Part shown: positions 9,931-23,500 of the stretch, one piece after another | Numbering within the stretch: the stretch's first letter is position 1 | How the letters are laid out: every line of letters begins with the position of its first letter | DNA from: Sphagnum compactum | Taxonomy: Eukaryota; Bryophyta; Sphagnopsida; Sphagnales | NCBI GenBank assembly: GCA_965153455.1 | Contig: OZ234494.1 | Coordinates: forward strand, 24,428,001 to 24,492,000 | Reading direction: 5' to 3' | Length of the DNA: 64,000 nt | Position numbers and translations under genes: made by a program | The notes under the pieces: generated by a model | Told to the model about the DNA's origin: nothing | Database searches by the model: none | Seen by the model: only the letters and a program-made list of their open reading frames with translations

Positions 9931-12900
9931 TGGCGGCGGCGAATGAGTGGATTTATGGCTACTTGGAAGCCATACTGGATACAGGGGAGAGGATCAATGA
10001 TAGCAGGAGACAAGCAGATACTAATGCTGCGGCTGGGGACGACAAAGAGAGCTTCAAAGCTGCCAAGTACTTTGTGGATGAAGTCACTGGCTTTGATGAA
10101 TCCTCGCTCTACCGGACATGGATCAAGGTTGGCTTGCTTTCCTTGCTTGCCTTTTGCTTTTGTTTGTTTGTTCTTTTGTTCTTGCTTTCTTCTTCCTTCT
10201 CTTTTCTTTGCTTTTCCATTCCCCTCTTTTCTTCGGAAAGTGCCTCCACGAAAACAAACTTGGTGCTGCAAGAGTTTCTGTTCTCAGAAGCCCAGATAGA
10301 TTGTGTGCATGTGTTGATCTTCGTTGTTGTTGTTCTCGTTCTTCATCTTGAGCAGTATGGATGGAGAGTTCTTTGATGGGTTGGTTTGCAATTGCATAAA
10401 AGAATTTGTGTACTGGTGCATGGATGGTGCAAATGGGTAATGGGATTTCTTTGAGGAAAATCAGAGAAGCGGGCTGCAAAATGTTTGATGATGTTTTTTG
10501 TTCTGTTCCAAGGAGAGATGATGAGAGCCATGAAAACCCTTGGATTCCAGAATGAGAATGTCACATGGAGATGATGAGAGCATGAAAACCCTTGGATTCT
10601 GGAATGAGAATATCACATGGAGATGATGAGAGCAAGAAATCCTTGGATTCTGGAAATGAGAGTCACAGAGAATATTATTGAGAATTTGGACTGGAATTGT
10701 GAATCCTTCCAGTAAACAATGGCTGTTTGCAGTGTTCTTTGAAGGCAGAGAAGAGAGAGAGAGGGGGGGAGGGGGGGACTGGGACTTTAAGAAAGACTTT
10801 TGCAATGTGAAGTTGAAAGCTCTTATGTGAGGTTGATGAAGAAAAATAATATTTCTAACACCAGATTTGGCAATGCATGAGGATTGAGAGTCACCTTTCA
10901 TGAGCTGACTGACTGGCAGGGCTTGGCAATTGATCCAGATTTGGCAAAATGCTCACTGGACCTATTGTGACTTTTTTGCATTTTTTGCTGGTTTGTTGCA
11001 GGCATCATCTATGCGGAGTTCACAGGAGCGAAGCCTGCGCATGGAATCCTTGTGCTGGCGAATTTGGCACATTGCAAGGAAGAAAAGATTGGTAAATGGC
11101 AAAACAAAAAAGCTGCTCTTGTTGAAACTCTTGAGTTACCACCATCCACCCCCCACCATTCCAACTTTCTGATGATTTTTGTTTCATGCTCTCTCTGTCT
11201 CTCAAGTGCCAGACTAGTTGTTTTTAATTGGAGAGAGAGGAGGATTGATGCTGGCCAACCAGCTGGCTGCAGATTGAATGGCAAGCTACACATAGGTTGG
11301 CACAGCGGCACATGGAGCGGGAGCAAGGACGCAAAGTTGCCACTGAAGAGATGTGGGATTACTTGTCAGAAGGTGAGAACAAGGAGACAGTGTCAGCCCT
11401 GGAATTAAGCATACCTAAAGAAGCAAATGGCATCCCACTCTTATTGGCTGATGAGGAGCAGAACCACAACAACAAAAAGTTTGATAATGTGAAGGCTGAT
11501 GAGGAGGTTTCACAGAAACGCTTGTACATTGTATTGATCAGGTCTACTGAACTCTGCAATTTTCCCATCTCTAGAAATATTTTCCTCTCAAAGTCTGACT
11601 GTACTAATCCATTGTGAACAACAACAAGCAGAGAGTGAAAGTCATCATCCACAGAGCTTGCATCTCCATCATCTCTGAAATCTGTGATACTTTTCTCAGC
11701 AACGCAATTGGCCAGAAATGGCAATGCGGAGTTCATCAATTCCTGTTGACAGACATCAAAAAATTCAAAAGTTTGCAATTGAATCTTTGTTTTATGTGCA
11801 GTTTGCATGGCCTGGTACGTGGGGAAAATATGGAGCTGGGTCGGGACTCTGACACAGGGGGACAGGTTGGGTTCTTTTGTTTCTTTCTATTGTTTATAAT
11901 TTCCTGCAAAAGCAATGGCATGAATTCATTTAGTCTAGTACTGCTTGAGACACTTGCTCTCATGGCCTCAACCTTAGTTGCCATTTCCAAATCCTCTGGG
12001 TCCAATGCTACACGTGGGTGCTTTGTAGTTTGTGCAGTTAAATATATGAGATGCATTTCTGAAATGTAGCAAGGGAAGGGGGTGCACTGTGGGAACAGGT
12101 GAAGTATGTGGTAGAGTTTGCGAGGGCATTGGCTCTGATGCCAGAAGTATACCGGGTTGATTTACTGACCCGCCAGATTTGTGATCCTGAGGTGGACTGG
12201 AGCTACGGAGAACCAACTGAAATGTTGAGTTCAGGAATGAATTATGATTTTGAAGGTGGTGAGAGCAGCGGTGCTTACATTGTCCGCATTCCATGTGGAC
12301 CCAGGTTAAAACTACTCTAGCAAAAGCTTGCCATGTTATATAGCTTGTGGTCGATAGCACTCATGGCCTCTTGGCAAGTAGTTGCAGCTGCTTCACACCC
12401 ATTTAGGTGGCATGTTAGGGGTTGTTAAACTAGTCAAAAGTCAGTACAATGGCAGAAGAGCACAGCCTGAACCAAATAGAAGTGTGAGCATGATGGGGCT
12501 CTTGAGTTCTTTCAGTAAAGAATTGGGCTCAACCAAGTTGCTTCAGTTAAGTCTTTTGTCAGTGGCAGGCACCACATGTGACACCAGATGAATGTTTTTT
12601 GGTTTTGACTGATTGATCTGCACAGGGACCAGTACTTGCGGAAGGAACTGCTGTGGCCATATATCCAAGAGTTTGTGGATGGTGCCCTTGCACATGTCCT
12701 CAACATGGTGCACGTGTTGGGTGATCAGATTAATACAGGTGGAGAGCCCATTTGGCCACACGTGATTCATGGTCATTACGCTGATGCTGGGGACATTGCA
12801 GCACTGTTGTCAGGAGCTCTGAACATACCTATGGTACTCACGGGTCATTCATTGGGAAGGAACAAGTTGGAGCAGCTGCTTAAGCAAGGGCGACAGTCCA

Positions 12901-15900
12901 AAGAGGATATCAACTCATTCTACAAAATCATGCGGCGCATTGAAGCAGAGGAGTTATCACTGGATGCAGCTGAGTTAGTAATCACTAGTACCAAACAGGA
13001 GATTGATGAGCAATGGGGCTTGTATGATGGATTTGACGTTCAGTTGAAGCGGGTCCTGCGAGCAAGGGCACGGCGAGGTGTCAGTTGCCATGGACGCTAC
13101 ATGCCACATATGGTGGTATGTATTTCTTTTTCCTCAGATTCACCCACCCTGGAAGCTTTAGACAAACTTGATATCATAAGATTGACATCAGGTGCCTTAT
13201 GGCTGTAGGTGATACCGCCGGGGATGGACTTCAGTACTGTGGTGGTACCAGATGCTGGTGATGTGGTGGAAGGTGAGGTTGGTTCAGTTGCATTCAGCAG
13301 CGATGCTACTAACGTTGTACCAGTGTCACCACATGTGGAACATCCGATTTGGGGCGAGATAATGCGCTTCTTCACCAACCCTCACAAGCCCATGATTCTG
13401 GCTCTTGCACGTCCTGACCCCAAAAAGAATATAACAACACTCTTGAAAGCTTTTGGGGAGTGTGCACCTCTGCGGGAGTTGGCAAACCTGGTAAAAGAAA
13501 AAATAAATAAAATTACCCCACCACCCTTTTTCATTGATTCTCTCTTTGACTTGTATCGAAACTGATGACAGGGAGTTTATGAGTAAACATTTCTCTCAAA
13601 AAAAGAATTTCTCTGCGACAAAGAAACTCACTCCTTCCTTGCACCAGACTTTCTTGCACCCATATGCCAATTTTGTTGGAGAAATAAAAACATTCCTCAG
13701 CAAGCTTTGTAGAACAGAGATTGAAGTTACATTTCTGGGTTCGCTGCAGACATTGATCATGGGCAATCGTGATGACATTGACCAAATGTCTGGTGGCAAT
13801 GGAGTGGTTCTAACTACGGCACTGAAGTTGATTGACAAGTATGATCTGTATGGCCAAGTGGCATATCCCAAGCATCACAAGCAGTCTGATGTACCTGAAA
13901 TTTACCGGTTGGCAGCAAAAACTAAGGTTTTTGTTCAATGCCTCCTTTCATACGTTATAAGAAATATGTTATATATAGTATCTCTGATTGTATTTTGCAT
14001 AGGATAACACAGTCCAAAATGGTATCAACATCTTCTTCTTCTTCTCCAGTCCTCAGATCCAGCAGACAGTGGTTACAGAATCTATATAATCTGCAGAGGT
14101 CGATGTTCCAGATTTTTGTTGAGCCTTGAGATCAGGGATGCATGTGCAGGGTGTGTTTATCAACCCTGCATTGGTTGAGCCATTTGGTCTGACACTTATC
14201 GAGGTACAATATTGATCCACTTACTAGAGTATTCATTTTTCCAGTTAGGAATTTGAACCTTCCTCTCAAGGGATGGGTTGCCTCAATTCAACAGCGTTTT
14301 GGTTGATTGATAAATCTTTTCAATTATTGTGATTTTTTGTTACTCTTGCATTTTGTGCTAGTTCCACAAGTCTTGCACACAAATTCACTTGTGCCTGCTG
14401 GGTTCTCATACAGTAGATACCCATGAGACTAAAGTGGGAGAAAATAGAAGTTTCTAAAATGATGATTTTTTATAAAAAATTTCATGTGTTTCTCTTTGGA
14501 CAGGCAGCAGCACATGGTTTGCCCATGGTGGCCACCAAAAATGGCGGACCTGTTGACATTCATAAGGTTTTAATTTTTGCAACTCATTAATTTATATAGA
14601 GAAAACTCTTCTGTCTGGGTGAAGGGATGATAGTATGAGTTTGGATTGTTGATTGTTGTGGGGGTATCATCTTTCTTCTTCTGGTAAGGGTTGTAAGAAA
14701 TCAAATGTTACAGACGTTGTCACAATTTAAGGGCTGATTTTTTTGTGGGGTATTGCAGACACTGAGTAATGGTTTATTGGTAGACCCACATGATCACAAT
14801 GAGATTGCTAAAGCTCTGCTGAAGCTGGTATCAGACCGAAATTTGTGGACTCTGTGCCGCAAGAATGGGCTTCAAAATATTCACCAGTACTCATGGCCTG
14901 AACACTGTCGCACATATCTGACCCGTGTTGCCAAGTGCTGCATGCGACAGCCACAGTGGCAGACAGACATGTCTGATGGAACTGGGAAACAAGATGATGA
15001 TGAATCCCAGGGTGATTCCTTACGTGATGTCCAGGATGTATCTCTACGGCTCTCTGTGGATGGGGATAAGCTTGGACATATTTCACTGTCCAACTCAGGT
15101 GAATTGGATCGAGCGTCACAAGCCCAAAATAACTATTCAGATGGTGAAATTTCTGTCAGCCGTGGTGAGAGAGGGAAACATGAATCTGGAAAGCATTCCC
15201 AGAGTGACCGTCAACTGGTGTCCATGAATGAGAATTCGAGTATTTGTGCTCACAAACCAGTCACAACAGGGCCATTGTCAAAAGCCAACATGCTGAAAAG
15301 GCGGAGGCGCCTCGTGGTGATTGCAATTGACAGTTACGATCCCTCGTCACAAAAACCTACTGCAGCACTTGTGAAAATTCTTCAAGATATTGTGAGGACC
15401 ATTCGCAGAGAGGCGAGTGTGGGATTCTCCACAGGTGTCATCATAGCATCTGCCCTTTCTGTATCGGAGATAGTGATGACATTGACATCAAATGGACTAT
15501 CACCACACGATTTCGATGCACTTGTATGTAGCAGTGGAAGTGAGGTGTACTATCCAGCAGATTCTGGCATTGAGACAGAGCTGCAGGCAGATGCTGACTA
15601 TCAATCCCACATTGACTACCGCTGGGGTTACAGTGGGCTGCGCAAAACCATGCCCCGTATAATCTCACCCAATGGGGAAACTGAGACTAAAAATTCCATT
15701 TTTGTCCACGATGAGAATATGTGTAATCCTCACTGCCTGGCATACCGGGTTACTGAGCCTGATGCTGTAAGCACTTTGAGCCTGTTTCTTGTCTTGTTCA
15801 GAAGTCAGGAAATTCTATATCTTCAAATGTCCCCTAAACCCTAAAACCCTAAACTCTAAAGAATGCAGCGAAGAAGGCCACAGTTTTCATTTGGAGAAAT

Positions 15901-16772
15901 GCTTCATATGACCTGATCTGAGAGTGGGGGTCTTGCAGGGACTGCCAGCAGATCAGCTAAGGCAGCGCCTGCGCATGCGGGGTTTGCGGACCCATGTTAT
16001 GTACACCCACAATGGATCTCGCCTTCATGTCCTGCCCTTGTTGGCTTCCCGGTCCCAAGCTCTCCGGTAAGTAAGCTTCACCTCTCCTCCTCCTCCCCAA
16101 TGTCTGCTGGCATCTCCTATTTGCCATGGTCATGCAGACAACAACTTTCACAAGAAATCATTTCAGAAAATTCTGACATGCAACTGTACCACCCCAGTTC
16201 CCCAAACTTTCCCCAAAGACAAAGAATCTGCAACTATATCTTCCAGGTTTTAGGGTTTGAGGGTTTAAGATTTGTTATTAAGCTGAATCATCAAGCAGTA
16301 TGCCTCACAGTAGGAATTCATAATCCTGTTGCAAGTGTTATAAATTTCCGATTGAGCTAACTTCATGTGACAGGTTTTTAACGCATTGTCAATCCAGGCT
16401 TAGACATTGTCTGAACTGGTATCTCTCTGAAACAGAAGTTTCTCTAAAAATTTTAATGAAAAAAAAAGGTTGTAAATTGTTTCTTAAGAATACTGTGGGC
16501 GCAGGTACTTCTTTGCACGATGGAACATGGACGTGGCAAATATGTTTGTGGTTGTTGGAGAAACAGGGGATACTGATTACGAGGAGTTACTGTCAGGTAC
16601 GCACAAGACCATAATTGTGAAAGATGCAGTACAAGTTGGCTCAGAGAGTAAGCTACGGGGACCTAGCAATTATGACAGATCTGATGTTACCCCAAGTGAG
16701 AGTCCTAATGTCACCACTGTAAACATCAGTTCGCTATCTGAGTATGTAGTGGATGCACTAACAAAACAGTAA
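9930..16772 (+). CDS. SPS: sucrose-phosphate synthase, 13 coding exons
   Basis: Joins UDP-glucose and fructose-6-phosphate to make sucrose-6-phosphate, the committed step of cytosolic sucrose synthesis. Exons: 9930-10127, 11002-11091, 11273-11541, 11802-11865, 12099-12304, 12626-13115, 13209-13490, 13750-13926, 14150-14203, 14504-14566, 14759-15766, 15939-16066, 16505-16772. All introns are GT-AG and all joins keep frame, giving 1,098 residues (family usually about 1,050-1,080). The N-terminus has the family motif [13 protein letters not shown]. The glycosyltransferase-B core begins at LYIVLISLHGL (about 180) with [30 protein letters not shown] (507-513) and the E-x7-E motif EPFGLTLIE (602-610). 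A hydrophilic linker (about 700-810) leads to a phosphatase-like domain from about 812, where VVIAIDSYD lacks the catalytic DxDxT of true sucrose phosphatases, as is normal for SPS. A serine matching the spinach Ser424 site is present in ARRGVSC (429). The Ser158-type RxxS motif before LYIVLI is not seen. Confidence 0.95.
10513..10668. repeat. three tandem copies of a ~52-bp unit in SPS intron 1
   Basis: Three adjacent copies begin with GGAGATGATGAGAGC and contain CCTTGGATTC; the third is more diverged. All lie inside the 874-base first intron, so the coding sequence is unaffected. Local duplication is the simplest origin. Confidence 0.8.
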
Positions 16773-19700
16773 AACTATAAAATTGTGACCAAAGTTAAGG
16801 TTTTGGGTCCTTCCTCTTTATAGTCACTCAGTCCTAGTTAAGCTCATGTGAAAGTTGGCGGAGTTGCATAATATGGATGCTTAGCAGTGGTTTTTTTTTG
16901 TGCGGAAATTTGCCAAAATGCAAAAAATAAAACTAGAAAGGGAATATTCTGTTGCCAAATTGCCAAATTTTGAAAAAAGATTTGAAATTGTGTTGCCAAA
17001 TTTGGACTTGGGTTTTCATTTGGTAGCATTTTTTACTAGTGTTTTTTTTTATACTATTTAGACAGGTTATAAAAGCCTGTCACCATTTGATGCTAAATCC
17101 CTTCGGGTTGCTAACCAATGCTACATCAGAAAATTGGGGAAAAAATTACTGATCAGTAATGCCTACAGATATATATATTCATATAATTTTTTACATTTTT
17201 TTTTTTTTTTCTTTCTCATAATAAAGGGACAGGAAAAAGTGATTGGGTGTCTTATTTGGATTGCACATGAAAAAGGAGAGTATTAAGTGCTACTTTTAAC
17301 AGGAGTATTGGAGTTTAAGTAAAATAGGTCATCAGAAGTATTATTACATAATTATCTCCAATGCAGTTCCTAAGTAAATTGCTAATGGGTAGTGGATGTT
17401 TAGCAACTTGTTCATTAAGTTTGCCCAGTGAAAAAGAAAAAAACACTGTCGGGAGGATAGAGTATAGTTCAAACACAGGAGACTTAATAGTTCCGCATTT
17501 TGAAGATGCTCTCAAGTATGGGAAACCAAGTTTCCTCACTTCACTTCTGAATTTCAATCCCCAAAACTTGGGTTAATTAAAAAGTGAGGAAGCAATCAGG
17601 ATTCAATGAGCTTCATCTAAATATTTCATATGCATGTTATTCCCATACTTTAGAACATTTGAGGACGAAAAACTGTAAAACTGTCTACAGTCAAGCATAT
17701 ATACAAATCAACCACCTTACAAATTTCTACAAATCTTCAAAACTTTTACAAGATTAAAATCTGGAAACAGCCTCATTTGTTTGCAGTAGCATCCACAAAA
17801 TTTGCACACAAGATGAATCAAAATCTGAAGTGCTCTACTAACAGACAAAACTTCTCTGCCTTCATTGACACAACAGAGAATGCCTTTTGCGTTTGTCAAC
17901 CCAACTCAAGGGATGATTGTAGGTTTTGATATTATGATCTAAAGTGGTTTGCACACACAATGAATAAAAACTTCAAGTGTTCTAAATCTGAAGAAATTTT
18001 TGCACACAAAATGAATCAAATTCAGAAGTGTTCTACAAGCGTCTAAAATGGTTCTGTGATCATAAGTACACAAGCATTGTTCTTTCAGATTTGTGATCTA
18101 CATGATGTGCTCTTTAGAACAGACAATGTGGCGATGATAGGGAGGCACTATAATTGCTATTTCACTTAATGGACTGTAAGCTCCCATTTCTTTGGGAGCA
18201 ACATTAAGACCCACTTGTGTACACAAATTCAGCTGCGGTTGCCCTTGCACTTTCACCAGGATAAAGACAGCATGCAAAAATGGGGTGATTTTCAGATGCT
18301 GTGAGTGACAGAACGAAGTTAGTTGGTTACATCTAACAGTCACTGCAAACCTCAATAGAGTGAAATCCTCCGATATGCAAGTGCCAGTGAAACTACCTAC
18401 ATAATAAGCATCTCCATGGGAGGTGGTAAAATGTACACAGAAAACAGCCATCTGCATTCCTTCACGTGGGTACCAGTTCCACACCTCAAGATCACATATC
18501 TGCTCAAACACAACCCAGAAAAATATTTCCATAATCGATATGAATTCAGTTCCATGCCATGTGACTATTGCACAAAGCCTTCTGTGACTGCTCCAGACTC
18601 TAACAAGAAATCCAATTGTGCACACCACAAGTCTTGACTTGTGAATTGCAAACAGACTGACTAGGACAGTACACAAGGACACATGCAAAGGCACAGACAA
18701 GTTCATTGGTTCCCAAATCACTATTATAGTCAAAAAATTGCCAACAAAGTGCAGTCCGGAGGTCAACTGACGTCAATGCCACTGAATGGACAAAGCTGCT
18801 ATAAGAATTCAAGATCTGGGATACAACAGGCTTCCATCTACACACTACTTCACATGCAACTTGCACAGAAACAAACCAGAAGTCCAATGAAAACTGAGCT
18901 TCCGCAGGACAATCAGCAAATCACAGTCCTGAACGTAAGGCATATCACACAGAAGGAAAGTAGTGACTTCCCTGGCTTGATTTGCTTTATAGGATTTCTC
19001 CATTGCAAGCACTGGGATGCCTGACCGTCCGTGACAGCATTAGTAATAGCACACAAAGGTTCTGCTGGCAGCACAGAGAACCAGACAGCAGCCCCTGCAA
19101 ACCAGCATTGAGACCCAACCAATAGACCATAATCACCCCAATAAATCTGATCTATTGACTCTACAATGTCACCCCGCAGTTCATCATCTCAAACACCCAG
19201 CCTGAACAATTACACAGACTACATCCAGAGATCTCTCACTGAGCTTGATCTGAACACCACTTCACAATATCTATGTCTGGATCTTCTTATTGCTTACAAC
19301 CTTACTGTCATGAGCTAATAAAGGTAGCCACAGAAAATTTGCTTTCCATATCTGAACCCCTAAAGTACGTAATAGAGGATTCCAACCCTGTCTCAGACCT
19401 GTTTACTGATGTGAACTGTGCAACTAGGTGAAAAGACGGCAACACAGTTTCTAAGGTAACATGCTTGGAACAAACTCCAGACAAGTAGATATGTCTATTC
19501 CTAGCACACTTCCAAGGGATAGTCATTGTGTTCAAAAGATGCAAAATGCTGGTAAAAGTTGCCACCAATCCAGATAGCCTAAGAGGCAAACTTACCAACA
19601 CATCATTGACATCTCCCTGAATGGATGATGTACTCACGTTTGCTTACAAAAATTTCCCTGGATTCCACAACCCCATTCCCACCCACCCACCCACCCACTG

Positions 19701-20539
19701 GCACGCGAGGCCCCAGCCACACACCCAAGGGAAGTTAAAGCTAGGAGTTCAATATTTTGCACTCCCACATCAGAACCATGGGTTGTGCCTGCCCAAAGGG
19801 ATGGCTTTATGAATTAAAATCTGGGGTGTAATCGGACAATCAAAACCTCTGTAGATAAATGCGCACAGATTTTCTGTTAGTAATGGCTCTGAGACGAGCC
19901 AGCCTCCAAACACCTCATATCAACAGCAGACCGTGAGATTCTTGCAATTAAAATCTCTAGAAACAAGTAGTTTTCAAGCTTATCAAAAGGTGACAAATAC
20001 CAGCACATAAATTGCTGTTAATAGCCATACAGATGAAACAAACAGCATAAATCTATTCAAGTGACTGCTACATATCCAGCAACAAAAAGAACACAAAGGA
20101 AATGGCCAAATCACAGTCAAGGTGTAAGACCATCAGTTACATAGTCCAGCAGCTACCTACAAAGTGGATGAAAAGTCCCGGATGACAGATGATGAGCCTT
20201 TGAATAAACCAAATCAGTGCTCTCACACTTGGCCTGCAAAACAACAGACCCAGCAATACATGACAGACCACAGCCACCCCTCATTCCCAACCTTAACCCT
20301 CCCAACCTCTCTGCAACATCTGTTCAGGGTGGTACAGCACACCCATCTCATCTGTTAGGTTGTCTTCTCCTTTGCTCCATCTCCTTAGCCAAAATTCTGC
20401 ATGGGCAGGACATGGGTATGACCTTTAGCTACAGCAACTGCACTCCAGATAATGCACTTAAAGAAAGTTGACCAGCACTACAGACCAAAGAGGATTGCTG
20501 CATCCCAAGAACTGCTCCACACAGAGATCGTGATTCTGT
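16773..20539. other. gap between convergent genes; 3' UTRs, no certain gene
   Basis: This 3.8-kb interval separates the ends of SPS (plus) and the RS-protein gene (minus), so it should contain both 3' UTRs. It is less AT-rich than most of the intergenic DNA. The minus strand has a 222-codon open frame at 18,098-18,766 with a hydrophobic, Cys/Val/Phe-rich product that matches nothing I know. CA-rich tracts such as the ACCC run at 19,680 are also present. Confidence 0.5.
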
Positions 20540-23500
20540 TCACTCGCTTCCACTTCCACTGTAACCTAGGGACTTCAAAACATCTCCCCTCCTTTCGTCA
20601 CGGCTGCTCAAACTTTTCTTGCGTGACAGTACATCATCTCGCCCTCCCTCTGCTTCTGCAAATTGCAATTCAGGGGCCGGTGACTCTGAAGCAGACTTTC
20701 CACGATGCTTATGTTTCCGCCTCTTCCTGTCTCGTCTTTCATCATTGGTGTCCCGACTGTGATGCTTTCTGTGATGCCGTCTTTCCTCCTTTTCCTTCCC
20801 ACCCTCTGTATCTGCCTTGTCCTCAATCATGTCATCATCTTCCTTCTCTGTCTCCTCATCCCTGTGCCTTCAAACAGTTGTGAAGTGGAAGATATTAGGC
20901 CTACTTCTAACAATACAGTCTGTAACCAGCCCCTTCACAGGATTTTACAAGGATCTCACATTTTTATTGCACAAAGACCAGTCACATATGCCAGCATAGC
21001 AACAAAAGATTACAAGAACACAACTGCACAACATTTTCATAACTCACAAGCAGGTTACAGGCAATCAAGCAGTATCCTCACACTTGTATCTGAACTTGTG
21101 TCTTAACTGCAAGTGTGGCCAGAATGTAAAGATTCATGAAAGATTATTCTGAAAGTGAACTAGATCCTGGACCAACAAATAGGACAACATCATATGTCCA
21201 CAGAAGGCATCACTAAAAGACTCCAAGCAGGAGCAGTTCGCACTGCTATATTATATCCCCCTCAAATTGCATGTTGATCTCACATGTGCATACACATACA
21301 TATCCATGAGATTGCAGAGTAGACTCCACAACAATAATTTGAAGGTAACAAGACAATGAGTGCAGTCAAACCCTTATGAGTGCTGCTCACAAAGTGCCAG
21401 ACAATCAACTTTGGTAGCCATGACACATACACCACAGTTCAATGCAAGAACTAACCTGTGCTTCCTTCTGTGCTTCCGATGCCGATCTTTCCTCCTGTCA
21501 CGATCCACATCATCCTCATGCCTCTTACTTCTCTCTCTTGACCTTGACTTCTCCTTCCTTTTGTAACTTGCAAGTACATCCTCATCATCAAGTTCCAACT
21601 GGAGAGCCCCAATCTCCTTATCATCTTCTCTATCCCTTGAACTCTTGAAGCTCTTCCTAATCAACTCCTTGTTACTGTCCTCTGATTTTCCCAATCTTCC
21701 AGTGTGTTTTAAGACAGCGCCCTCATCATGTGGTAACTTAGGCCCCTCAAAGACAACGTTCACCTCCCTCTCCACCTCACTGTCCTCAGTGGAGCCTGTA
21801 GTTTTTTCCTTTGTAGCATCTCCAGCACTTCCGTCAGCATCACACAACACCTTTTGGTCTCTTTTTCCCACTTCAGCAACACCTCTTTCAATCTTCTCTG
21901 CAATAGTAGGATCCTCATCACTCAAATCCCTGTCAACTTCTTTAAGTTTAATAACATCCAGTTTCTTCTTTAATTCCTTCCCACCTGCATCTATGTTCCT
22001 CTTCATACCCACCCCAAAACCTCCTACAAGATCAACACTAACAGTGCTACCAACCTCATTCCCCTTCCCACTACTTTTCATGGTCTGACCATGCAATGTT
22101 GCAGCTGGTCTTTCCTGAACTTGAATACTGGGGGTTTGTCCTGCAGTACTTTTTTTGTCTTCTATCTTTACAGACTCCCGTTTTGTCTCTTTTCGCTTAA
22201 CTTTCTCCCTCTCATGTGCTTTTATGTCATCACGCCAATCATCAAGCTCCTTGTCCTCCCCACTGTCATCATCAACATAATCACCTCCTTTCCCACTACT
22301 TTCTTTTCTAAGCTGCCATCCCTGTCTTGCAACAAATTCTTTGCCTTTCTCCTTCATTCTCACCCCACCAGGATTCTCCTCATGGATACCTTCTGATGGT
22401 GAAACCCTAGCCTCAGTAGCCCATGTGGACAAAGTTGAATTGCTAATAGCTTTCTCAGAAATGGTCACACCTTCAGTTTTTCTGCCACCTGCTTCCTGTG
22501 CAATGTTGTTTGCAGCACTCATCCCCAATTTGTCATCATCAACTTCAGATTGTTTCTCAGGAGACCTTTGCCGAGGTGAGAGAGACACAGAAAGCGATCT
22601 TGGAGACATTGAAAGAGCAGTCCTGCCTTTATGCTCCAAACTCAATTTTGCTGTCCCATTCCCTTGTTTGCTGCCACCTCTATCCTCCAGATCAAGCTTC
22701 TCTTGATCCCCTTGGGCTGGGCTACTACTTAAGGCACGCTTCCCAGTCTTTGGCTCTGGGCTCAAGCTCTCACCTCGTCTGGAATCTTTTGACTTTCTTC
22801 GGGGACTCACATCTTCTCCATGAATACTCTCACTGAGACTCCTGCTGCTACGGGATGGACTTGGCTTCAAATCCCTTGACCTTGAACGCCTAGATCCTCG
22901 ACCAGCCCCTCTCCGCTCATCTCTCCGATACCGTGGTGGAGTTGCACTTCTCTCTCTACGACCCCTTGGAGAATGAGAGTGTGAGCGAGACCTGCGGCGC
23001 ACTGGGCTTCGGCTTCTGCTTCGATGAGAACTTCGACCATAATGATCCCTGTCACGATCCCAATCACGACGGAAGGACGGATTCCATGGATAGTCACCAC
23101 GGCCCCTGTAATAACCACGCCTACTTCTACTTCGGTAGCTGTAAAAGTCTCTAGAGCGTGAAGGTGACAAACGCGAATCACGCCTATAGCGGATTGGTGA
23201 CCGTGAAGCTGACCGATCTCTGCGATACCGAATAGGAGACCTTGACCTTGATTTTGACAGAGATCGTGACCTTGAGGCTGACCGAGACTTGGACCTGCTT
23301 AGCATAACAAAACCAACAATCAAGACCAGGAAACCATATTGCCAAACAGCACAATACTCTTGGAGGGCTGAAGGATAGCAAGCACCAAAACCCTCCATAG
23401 CCAGACTTCGCAATTTCATCAACATTGTGTTACACATATCCATCAGACCTATGGTTCTCCCATGCATCTCCCACACCCTAATCTAGCCAGAGTTGTCATA

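Noticed and set aside
9699-10271. 190-codon minus-strand ORF opposite SPS exon 1
   Set aside because: It overlaps the SPS leader, exon 1 and intron 1 on the opposite strand and has low-complexity composition with no recognisable domain.
11296-11300. Acceptor at CATAG (11,290-11,294) as the start of SPS exon 3
   Set aside because: It puts the downstream sequence out of frame with exon 2, while the acceptor at 11,272 (CTGCAG) joins in frame and adds family-like residues ([13 protein letters not shown]).
22867-23181. Other-frame ORFs across the RS domain (and plus-strand ORFs at 21,645-22,836)
   Set aside because: Shadows of the highly biased RS-protein exon; the minus-strand main frame has the RS/SPR motifs and correct splice sites.
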